In this document: positions 40,938 through 46,267 of the stretch, one piece after another
How the letters are laid out: each line of letters opens with the position of its first letter
How positions within the stretch are numbered: the first letter of the stretch is position 1
The notes under the pieces: generated by a model
Database searches by the model: none
The model's input: the letters and a program-made list of their open reading frames with translations, nothing else
What the model was told of the DNA's origin: nothing
Program-made: the position numbers and the translations under genes
NCBI GenBank assembly: GCA_017549765.1
Contig: JAFYNM010000007.1
Coordinates: 1 to 46,267 of the forward strand
Length of the DNA stretch: 46,267 bases
Reading direction: 5' to 3'
DNA from: Bacteroidales bacterium
GTDB taxonomy: Bacteria; Bacteroidota; Bacteroidia; Bacteroidales; WCHB1-69

Positions 40938-41261
40938 ATGGAACAAAGAACAAAAACATATAGGTCTTTAGTGGCAAGAATTAATCGTCACATAAAAGAA
41001 AACTCGTGGGCTAATACGCCTATGGATAAGTGGTGTGTGGGTGTATCCGACAAACCTTTGCATAGTATGTCGGAATACCAGCGGGAATTGGGAATGGATG
41101 TCAGGTGCTTTGCCGTATATTATGCTTATTCAATAAAAATAGCACTCCTAGTAAAAGACCATTTCTTGAGTAAAGGATTGACTAAAGCGACAGATTTATG
41201 TGGTAATTCAGAGAACTGTCGCTGGGTGTACCTATATATGTCTCCTTTCCTCACACTTTGA
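40938..41261 (+). CDS. Small hypothetical protein after hsdR, weak GIY-YIG-like pattern
   Basis: A 107-residue protein. The string KWCVGVSDKP at 31-40 resembles the core strand of GIY-YIG-like proteins (xWYxGITxxP), and the C-terminal HFLSKGLTKATDLCGN ... WVYLYM matches the rest of a small Bacteroidetes family I recall with that start. The catalytic Arg and Glu of true GIY-YIG nucleases are not obvious, so activity is doubtful. ATG 40938 is chosen; an in-frame ATG at 40884 overlapping the hsdR stop would add 18 residues. It may be the last gene of the hsd transcript. Its end overlaps the convergent PIN gene by 11 bases. Confidence 0.6.
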   Translation: MEQRTKTYRSLVARINRHIKENSWANTPMDKWCVGVSDKPLHSMSEYQRELGMDVRCFAVYYAYSIKIALLVKDHFLSKGLTKATDLCGNSENCRWVYLYMSPFLTL

Positions 41262-41646
41262 CGAGTTGGAGTTCCGGATAATTATCAAATTTTAAGTCGC
41301 CTGTAATAAGTATACGCTTACCAGCTATCGCCTGTGCTATAATGACACGGTCGGATGGGTCAGGGTGGCTTCTGAAGAAGGGAAGTTCAAAAAGCGTCTT
41401 CAAGGTGTATTTATCGTACCCATAAATGGATATTTGTTTTTTGTTCAATGCATTTACTAATTCATCGAAGGTAATATCGGTGTTAATCTTGCCACTTTGA
41501 ACTAAATAGATGAATTCCTTGATAGATTCAACCGAAATGGCATAATCACCTTGGTAATAGTTGATGTCCTCGGCCAAACTTTTCACACGTTCATCTTCAT
41601 TCAGAAGCCAGATGAGCACGCATGTGTCTAACAAATACCTTCGCAT
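41251..41646 (-). CDS. PIN-domain toxin (VapC-like ribonuclease)
   Basis: A 131-residue PIN protein. Acidic metal-binding residues are at Asp7 (YLLDTCVLIWLL), Glu44 (SVESIKE), Asp99 (PDPSDRVIIAQA) and Asp117/Asp121 (ITGDLKFDNY), the standard PIN set, so RNase activity is likely. Its start overlaps the upstream 52-residue antitoxin gene by 19 bases, the classical order of antitoxin then toxin. It converges with the end of the restriction operon. Confidence 0.88.
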   Translation of the reverse strand: MRRYLLDTCVLIWLLNEDERVKSLAEDINYYQGDYAISVESIKEFIYLVQSGKINTDITFDELVNALNKKQISIYGYDKYTLKTLFELPFFRSHPDPSDRVIIAQAIAGKRILITGDLKFDNYPELQLVKV

Positions 41647-41786
41647 AAACCCAAATTGAATATCGAGTCATCTTCATAGTGAATCCGGCCTTTGAAAATG
41701 CCATATAGGCCGGCGATGCCGGTTTTGTTTTTGTTCTTTTTGCCCGTGGTTTTCTTGGGTGCCTTGGTTGTCTTTTTCGGAGTCAT
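41628..41786 (-). CDS. Antitoxin of the PIN toxin (DUF2281/VapB-like)
   Basis: A 52-residue protein. The N-terminal half is lysine- and threonine-rich (PKKTTKAPKKTTGKKNKNK), and the C-terminal GLYGIFKGRIHYEDDSIFNLGL resembles the tail of DUF2281-type antitoxins (FGxxKGxxxMxDDFDxPL), the part that binds the toxin. A frame eight codons longer starts at 41810, but that ATG lies within the promoter box, so ATG 41786 is chosen. Overlaps the toxin gene. Confidence 0.7.
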   Translation of the reverse strand: MTPKKTTKAPKKTTGKKNKNKTGIAGLYGIFKGRIHYEDDSIFNLGLCEGIC

Positions 41787-41807
41787 AGGAGCATTGTTTT
41801 GAGGGCG

Positions 41808-41815
41808 CAAATATA
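41808..41815 (-). promoter_or_regulatory. -7 element of the toxin-antitoxin pair
   Basis: Minus strand TATATTTG, 21 bases before the ATG at 41786. It overlaps the alternative ATG at 41810 and so decides the start. Confidence 0.55.
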
Positions 41816-41962
41816 TAATTAATTTTAATCCGAGGGTGGGTTGTTAATAATTATTTTTACATTATTAGTAATTCGTTTGGTTTTTTATTTTGCAGAAAAA
41901 ATTGCGATAGTCGTTAACGATGATGACAGGTTTTTGCTTCGGTATTATCCCTCATCCTCCCC

Positions 41963-42012
41963 TTTCGCGGCGGCACGGCCCGTCATCATGGCACGGGCTC
42001 CCCGCGCCGCGA
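41963..42012 (-). repeat. GC-rich palindromic repeat, copy C (inverted relative to A and B)
   Basis: TTTCGCGGCG (41963-41972) and CGCCGCGA (42005-42012). Read on the minus strand it aligns with copies A and B: TCGCGGCGCGGG, then TGCCATGATG, then CGCCGCGAAAGGGG. It lies beyond the right end of the defence island. Confidence 0.7.
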
Positions 42013-42150
42013 GTTTTCCCCGCACACATGCCATCCCCCACACTACGCTCCTTCGTCGCTCGTATGGGGTTAATTGCACTTCGTGCATGTTGCCGCTCCA
42101 CACAAAAAAACTATCAATAATTGAGAAATAAATGCCAACAACCTCAATAG

Positions 42151-42170
42151 TGCCATCAGGTATATAACCA
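42151..42170 (+). repeat. 20-bp CATCAGG motif, copy 1
   Basis: TGCCATCAGGTATATAACCA, identical to 43060-43079. A weaker relative lies near 3351. Confidence 0.6.
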
Positions 42171-42213
42171 CCATTATTAATTGAAAATGAAGAACTAGTG
42201 ACGAGACACTCCT

Positions 42214-42245
42214 CATTTTCAATTTTCAATTTTTAATTTTCAATT
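42214..42245 (+). repeat. ATTTTCAATTTTCAATT low-complexity tract, second copy
   Basis: Nearly the same order of TTTTCAATTTTCAATTT units as at 31572-31602, in the same orientation, again preceded by CCTC. Confidence 0.6.
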
Positions 42246-42293
42246 CTATCTCCCTTCCCCATAGGGCACGCGGGTGGGAAGACAGACTAGCGG

Positions 42294-42905
42294 CTAAAAC
42301 AGCGTGGGCTCCCAGCTGATGTGCCCCTTGTTTTTGGCAGTGCCCTGCGCCTCCTGATTCAACAACTTGATCTTCCGGGAGACATCCCATCGGTAACCGC
42401 CGAGGGTGCCATTAGTGCGAACCACCCGATGACAAGGCACCAGACACATCACCGGATTGGCGCCGACCGCCTGTCCCACCGGACGGGCCGACTTGGGACG
42501 GCCAATGCGGTTGGCGATGTTCTGATAGGTGGTCACCATGCCGACCGGCACCGTCAGCAGGTCGCGCCACACCTCAAGTTGAAAAGGGGTGCCGTAAAGA
42601 TGGAGACAGAGACTGGGCACCTTGTCGTACCGATGGCGCAACAACAACACTGCTTTGCGATGCAGGGCGACGGCACGGCAACGAATACGGGCTTTCGGAA
42701 AATGCCTTTTGAGCGTCAGCACCGGCTCCCACTTCATCGCGGCAGGCATCAAGAAACAAATGCCCTTGGGGGTCGAAGCCACCAAAACATGCCCAAAGGG
42801 CGCGGCCAGGATGCTGTAATTGATGGTCAGCGGCTTCCCCTTACCCATAAACTCCTCGCGAGTCATAGGCTCGATGTAAACCTTACAGGGGTCCATTTCA
42901 TTCAT
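42294..42905 (-). CDS. Methylated-DNA-[protein]-cysteine S-methyltransferase (O6-alkylguanine repair)
   Basis: A suicide DNA-repair protein of about 203 residues that moves alkyl groups from O6-alkylguanine to its active Cys. The C-terminal domain shows FQLEVWRDLLTVPVGMVTTYQNIA, RPVGQAVGANP and the active-site LVPCHRVV, followed by GTLGGYRWDVSRKIKLL. The N-terminal part is the usual less conserved domain. The frame is open to 43007, but the box TATGTTTG at 42923-42930 lies inside that extension, so the ATG at 42905 (or 42896) is the likely start. It resembles the C-terminal half of Ada, without the Ada regulatory domain. Confidence 0.92.
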   Translation of the reverse strand: MNEMDPCKVYIEPMTREEFMGKGKPLTINYSILAAPFGHVLVASTPKGICFLMPAAMKWEPVLTLKRHFPKARIRCRAVALHRKAVLLLRHRYDKVPSLCLHLYGTPFQLEVWRDLLTVPVGMVTTYQNIANRIGRPKSARPVGQAVGANPVMCLVPCHRVVRTNGTLGGYRWDVSRKIKLLNQEAQGTAKNKGHISWEPTLF

Positions 42906-42922
42906 TCCAAGTAATTTTTCGG

Positions 42923-42930
42923 CAAACATA
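42923..42930 (-). promoter_or_regulatory. -7 element of the methyltransferase gene
   Basis: Minus strand TATGTTTG, 17 bases before the ATG at 42905. It rules out the longer frame. Confidence 0.5.
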
Positions 42931-42952
42931 CAAAAAAAATGAAAGCCGCCCA

Positions 42953-42966
42953 CCGCGAAAGGGAGT
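42953..42966 (+). repeat. Half copy of the GC-rich palindromic repeat (D)
   Basis: ACCGCGAAAGGGAG equals the right end of copies A and B. The left arm is missing. Confidence 0.45.
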
Positions 42967-43059
42967 GATGGTAATAGACCTGATCGGAGAACGAGCACTC
43001 TCGACAAACGGTCAAATGCAGTCTGTCTAAAATGCAGGTTGCCGCTTTCAGGATTCTTG

Positions 43060-43079
43060 TGCCATCAGGTATATAACCA
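43060..43079 (+). repeat. 20-bp CATCAGG motif, copy 2
   Basis: Identical to 42151-42170, same orientation, on the other side of the alkyltransferase gene. Confidence 0.6.
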
Positions 43080-43150
43080 AAAATAATGGAAGAAAGAAAT
43101 TTGAACTGATTACTGTTCTCTGATCACTATTCACTGATCACTAAAAATCG

Positions 43151-43158
43151 TATCTTTG
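43151..43158 (+). promoter_or_regulatory. -7 element of the dCMP deaminase operon
   Basis: TATCTTTG, 20 bases before the ATG. A short direct repeat, TGATCACT twice, lies at the -33 region. Confidence 0.55.
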
Positions 43159-43178
43159 CGGCCTCAAAAACATTTGTC

Positions 43179-43676
43179 ATGGAAGATCAACATTCTAAAT
43201 ATGTGCGTCCCTCTTGGGATGAATACTTCATGGAGATTGCGGACACCGTCAGCAAGCGTGCCACCTGTGACCGTGGGCGCAGCGGGTGCGTCATCGTGCG
43301 CGACCGCCAGATCCTGGTCACCGGCTACGTGGGCTCCCCCAAGGGACTGCCCCACTGCGACGAAGTGGGCCATCAGCTCAAGCAGACCATCCATGAGGAC
43401 GGCACCGTGACGCAGCACTGCGTGCGCACGGTCCACGCCGAGCAGAACGCCATCTGCCAGGCCGCCAAGCTGGGCATCTCCTTGGACGGCGCCACCCTCT
43501 ACTGCCGCATGACGCCCTGTCGCGTCTGCGCCATGCTCATCATCAACTGCGGCATCAAGCGCGTGGTGTGCGCCAACAAGTACCACGCCGGCGCCGAGTC
43601 GGAAGAGATGTTCAAACAGGCCGGCGTCCAGCTGGAGTTCTTCTCCGAGGAGATTGTCCAATACAAAAACCAATAA
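43179..43676 (+). CDS. dCMP deaminase (ComEB-like cytidine/deoxycytidylate deaminase)
   Basis: A 165-residue zinc enzyme that deaminates dCMP to dUMP, feeding dTMP synthesis. The zinc site is His86 and the catalytic Glu88 in HAEQN with Cys114 and Cys117 in TPCRVC. The start RPSWDEYFMEIADTVSKRATCDRGRSGCVIV is typical for the family (positions 10-40). HCVRTVHAEQNAI distinguishes it from tRNA adenosine deaminases. First gene of a three-gene operon: 14 bases to the radical SAM gene. Confidence 0.93.
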   Translation: MEDQHSKYVRPSWDEYFMEIADTVSKRATCDRGRSGCVIVRDRQILVTGYVGSPKGLPHCDEVGHQLKQTIHEDGTVTQHCVRTVHAEQNAICQAAKLGISLDGATLYCRMTPCRVCAMLIINCGIKRVVCANKYHAGAESEEMFKQAGVQLEFFSEEIVQYKNQ

Positions 43677-43690
43677 AAACCCGTACCGCC

Positions 43691-44467
43691 ATGTCCACCT
43701 TCCTCTGGGAATCCATCGCCTTCGGGCCCATCCACAGCCGTCGGCTAGGCAGCTCCTTAGGTATCAACCTGCTGCCCACGGATGTCAAGATATGCTCCTT
43801 CAACTGCATCTACTGCGAGTGCGGATGGACCTTGGAGAAGTCGCTCACCGCGCGTGAGTACTACCCCGTGGAGACCGTGATGCAGGCCATCGAGCACAAG
43901 CTGCAGGAGACGCTGGCCGCGGGCAAGGCCGTGGACAGCATCACTTTCTCCGGCAACGGCGAGCCGACCCTGCACCCCCATTTCGACGAGATCATCGACC
44001 GTCTGTTGGTGCTGCGCGACACCTACTTCCCGAAGGCCGTCATCACCTGTCTCTCCAACGCCACCCAGCTGATGCGTCCGGAGGTCTGCGCCGCCCTCAA
44101 GAGGATCGAGAACCCCCTCCTCAAGCTGGACGCCGGCACCCAGGAGATGCTCAACATCATCAACGGCCCCATCGTGCCCGTCAACATCGACGAGGTGGTG
44201 CGCGAGCTCTGCTCCTTCGAGGGCAAGGTGGTCATCCAGTCGATGTTCCTCAGCGGCGAGAAGGACGGCATCCCCTTCGACAACAGCGCGGAGCCGAACC
44301 TGTCGGAATGGCTGGAAAAGATCCGACTCATCCATCCCCGCAAGGTGATGATCTACTCCCTGGACCGCGAGGCCCCGGCCGCCAAGCTGCACAAATTCGA
44401 GAAGGAGAAGCTGGAGGAGATCGCCGACCGGGTGCGCGCCCTGAACATTAACGTGGAAACTTACTAA
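43691..44467 (+). CDS. Radical SAM protein
   Basis: A 258-residue radical S-adenosylmethionine enzyme. The iron-sulfur cluster triad is Cys35, Cys39 and Cys42 in KICSFNCIYCECG; the GNGEPTLHPHFDE glycine-rich region follows near residue 98. The short form and the start FGPIHSRRLGSSLGINLLP match the Elp3-like / 'wybutosine-biosynthesis-like' radical SAM branch with no assigned substrate. A longer frame begins at 43568 inside the deaminase gene, but the ATG at 43691 directly precedes the conserved start. One base separates it from the PAP2 gene. Confidence 0.9.
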   Translation: MSTFLWESIAFGPIHSRRLGSSLGINLLPTDVKICSFNCIYCECGWTLEKSLTAREYYPVETVMQAIEHKLQETLAAGKAVDSITFSGNGEPTLHPHFDEIIDRLLVLRDTYFPKAVITCLSNATQLMRPEVCAALKRIENPLLKLDAGTQEMLNIINGPIVPVNIDEVVRELCSFEGKVVIQSMFLSGEKDGIPFDNSAEPNLSEWLEKIRLIHPRKVMIYSLDREAPAAKLHKFEKEKLEEIADRVRALNINVETY

Positions 44468-44468
44468 A

Positions 44469-45131
44469 ATGTCCTTGCTGGAGCACATCAACGACTTCGA
44501 CCGTTGGGCCGTGATGGCCCTCAACCAGCACTACACCCCCTTCATGGACCGGCTGATGTGGGAGGTCTCCACCCTATATCTCTGGATCCCGCTCTACCTG
44601 ACCGTCGCCCTGCTCCTCTATCTTAGCTACCGCCGCCGCGCCTTCCGCATCTTCGTCATCTTCGTCGCCATCATCATGTGCGTCAACATTCTCGGGGATG
44701 AAATCCTCAAACCGCTCATAGGCCGACCCCGTCCCGCCTACGTCTCCGACATGGCCTCCAAACTGCATCTGGTGACCAAGCCCAACGGCCATCGCTACTT
44801 TGGCGCTCACGACAGCCATCCCTCGGGACACGCCGCCACCACCTTCGCTTTCATCATGCTTTCCCTCTACTACCTCTGGACCACACTCCGCCGCCGCCAC
44901 TTCTTCCTCGTGTTCGGCATCGCCTATGTGCTCCTCGTCTCCTTCTCCCGCATTTATCTCTGTGTCCACTACCCCACCGACATCCTCGGCGGCTATCTCC
45001 TGGGCGGCCTCATCGTCACCTCGTGGATACTCTTCCTGCGGAAATGGGACGCGCCTCTGCTGGATGCATATCGTATGGAAGATATTGACAAAACCTACAA
45101 CCATTCACCCCTTGTCATCACGGATTGCTGA
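44469..45131 (+). CDS. PAP2-superfamily membrane phosphatase
   Basis: A 220-residue integral membrane phosphatase with about five or six membrane helices. All three PAP2 signatures are present: K81-x6-R88-P89 (KPLIGRPRP), PSGH at 118-121, and S160-R161 with His167 and Asp171 (SRIYLCVHYPTD). Substrates in this family are undecaprenyl pyrophosphate, phosphatidic acid and similar lipids; which one applies here cannot be read. Third gene of the operon, immediately after the radical SAM gene. It converges with the T9SS protein at the right edge. Confidence 0.92.
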   Translation: MSLLEHINDFDRWAVMALNQHYTPFMDRLMWEVSTLYLWIPLYLTVALLLYLSYRRRAFRIFVIFVAIIMCVNILGDEILKPLIGRPRPAYVSDMASKLHLVTKPNGHRYFGAHDSHPSGHAATTFAFIMLSLYYLWTTLRRRHFFLVFGIAYVLLVSFSRIYLCVHYPTDILGGYLLGGLIVTSWILFLRKWDAPLLDAYRMEDIDKTYNHSPLVITDC

Positions 45132-45181
45132 TCACATCTATCCTTCCATGACGATCAAAGGGATATGTTGTAATTTATCTC

Positions 45182-46267
45182 CTATTTTCTCATCAACACC
45201 ACACTCTTCGTCACATCCTGAGGCGCCTGACGTTTAGTTTTGTAGCGGATATGCACCACATACACCCCGTCAGGCACCCCTGCGCCATCCCATCCCCGGT
45301 CCTTCTCCTGGGTCATGAAGAGTACGGAGCCCCAACGATCATAAATGGCCATCTCAAATTCCTCCACCTCGTCCGGGTAGCTGAACACCGGCAGGAAGAG
45401 GTCGTTGAGACCGTCCCCGTCCGGCGTGAAGCTGTTGGGCATCCACAGCTCCTGCTCGCACGGCTCGTACTCCACCACGATATCGTCCCCGTGCTCGAAG
45501 CACTGGTTGCTGGCGGTGACGCTGTAGATGCCGGGGTGCCGCACGATGTAGGAGGACTGCGTTGAGCCGTCCTGCCACTCGTAGTCGCAGAAGGGGACAT
45601 TGGCAGACAGGGTCAGCGTTCTGCCCTCGCAGAGGGTCGTGTCGGGGCCGAGATCCACGGCGAAGTCGGAGAGGTAGCCTATGTTGATGGTGTCGCTGGC
45701 ACCGAGGCAGTGGTCGGTGACGACCACCCAGTACTGGCCGTCCTCATAGACCGTGTAGGTCGTGTTGGTGGACTGGTCCTGCCACAAATATCCGGCCGGG
45801 TGCGGCTGGGTGGCGTCCAACAGCAAGGTGGCCAGCTCGCAGAGGGTGCTGTCGTCGCCGAACTCCACGGACGACTGCGGGTAGAGGTCTATGGTGAAGA
45901 GGTCGCTCTCGGCCCGGCAGCCCAGGTTGGTGACGGTGACGGAGTAGGTGCCAGCGCTGTCGAGGGTGATGGCGGGACCTGAGGAGCCGTCGCTCCACTG
46001 GTAGCTCAGCACGTTGGGCTGCTCCACGGAGAGCTGCACCCCGTGGCAGAGGGTGTCGTCGTGGCAGTAGGTGAACACCGGTGGGGGCACCACCACAATG
46101 AAGGTGGTGATGGTATCGGGACAGTAGTCGTAGTGCAACACAAGTTGCGCGGTAAGGGTATCCACCTGGGGAAGGAGGAATAAGAGCTCTGAAGCCATGT
46201 AGGAATCGCCTTCAAAGATCCACTCCACAGGCACGGAGTCGGGGTTGCGCTCCACTCGCAGGTGCAG
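45182..46267 (-). CDS. Gliding-motility-associated C-terminal domain protein, type IX secretion type B (partial)
   Basis: At least 361 codons, open through the right edge; the N-terminus is outside the window. Tandem Ig/PKD-like repeats with the pattern DSTLCEL/DTTLCEG ... YLWQDQSTNTTYTV ... GQYWVVVTDHCLGASDTI recur about every 75-80 residues. The C-terminus is the gliding-motility (CHU_C-type) sorting domain: WMPNSFTPDGDGLNDLFLP, then MAIYDRWGSVLF and WDGAGVPDGVYVVHIRY. It shows that the organism has a T9SS that handles both type A and type B cargo. A GTG near 46255 lies within the frame but is not taken as a start. Confidence 0.9.
   Translation of the reverse strand: MHLRVERNPDSVPVEWIFEGDSYMASELLFLLPQVDTLTAQLVLHYDYCPDTITTFIVVVPPPVFTYCHDDTLCHGVQLSVEQPNVLSYQWSDGSSGPAITLDSAGTYSVTVTNLGCRAESDLFTIDLYPQSSVEFGDDSTLCELATLLLDATQPHPAGYLWQDQSTNTTYTVYEDGQYWVVVTDHCLGASDTINIGYLSDFAVDLGPDTTLCEGRTLTLSANVPFCDYEWQDGSTQSSYIVRHPGIYSVTASNQCFEHGDDIVVEYEPCEQELWMPNSFTPDGDGLNDLFLPVFSYPDEVEEFEMAIYDRWGSVLFMTQEKDRGWDGAGVPDGVYVVHIRYKTKRQAPQDVTKSVVLMRK

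Larger units (their letters stand above)
41787..42293. other. Intergenic mosaic of repeats at the right edge of the defence island
   Basis: About 500 bases without a recognisable gene. They contain the antitoxin promoter, palindrome copy C, a hairpin GCAC-TTC-GTGC, the CATCAGG motif at 42151-42170 and a TTTTCAA tract. Frames of 66-96 codons cross the repeats on both strands and are not supported as genes. Confidence 0.6.

Noticed and set aside
41841-42131. Plus-strand frame of 96 codons right of the toxin-antitoxin pair
   Set aside because: It reads through palindrome copy C and other repeats; the composition is that of repeats, not of a protein.

Overview
The window is chromosomal DNA from a Bacteroidetes bacterium, most likely order Bacteroidales. 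Four things point there: promoters of the TTTG / TAnnTTTG type in front of many genes, two proteins with type IX secretion C-termini (one type A, one gliding-motility/type B), a Bacteroidetes-type S46 dipeptidyl peptidase, and four-helix-bundle 'suffix' proteins. The genus cannot be fixed from the sequence alone.

Left part (1-8.4 kb) is accessory: a DUF4143-type ATPase cut by the left edge, a four-helix-bundle gene, a Fic-family AMPylator with its own palindromic operator candidate, a truncated second copy of the four-helix-bundle gene, an unrecognised two-gene unit, an unrecognised 230-residue protein, a GNAT acetyltransferase, another unknown and a class I glutamine amidotransferase. An 83-bp direct repeat brackets the last three genes.

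Middle part (8.4-31.4 kb) looks like housekeeping and glycan metabolism: peroxiredoxin bcp with a GH20 hexosaminidase; a membrane protein with a GH114-like lipoprotein; a DUF6249 / ECF sigma / small membrane protein trio; a SulP anion transporter; a DPP7-type peptidase; a four-gene minus-strand operon (beta-helix lipoprotein, GH29 alpha-L-fucosidase, lone DppB-type permease, acyltransferase); a 1231-residue fibronectin-III, type IX secreted protein; glycine decarboxylase gcvP; and dTDP-glucose 4,6-dehydratase rfbB.

An AT-richer defence island occupies about 31.9-41.8 kb. It holds a HEPN-like protein, then a type I restriction operon arranged hsdM - membrane coiled-coil protein - hsdS - OLD-family ATPase/TOPRIM nuclease - hsdR - small protein, and ends with a convergent PIN-toxin/antitoxin pair. 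Gene overlaps and short gaps argue for one transcript from hsdM through hsdR. GC-rich palindromic repeats of one family flank the island, two on the left and one inverted copy on the right. This operon is the most interesting unit in the window: modification, target recognition, a second ATP-dependent nuclease and a membrane-anchored partner appear to be made together.

Right part (42.3-46.3 kb) is ordinary again: an O6-alkylguanine-DNA methyltransferase, a dCMP deaminase / radical SAM / PAP2 phosphatase operon, and a gliding-motility C-terminal protein cut by the right edge. No tRNA, rRNA, CRISPR array or insertion-sequence transposase was seen.
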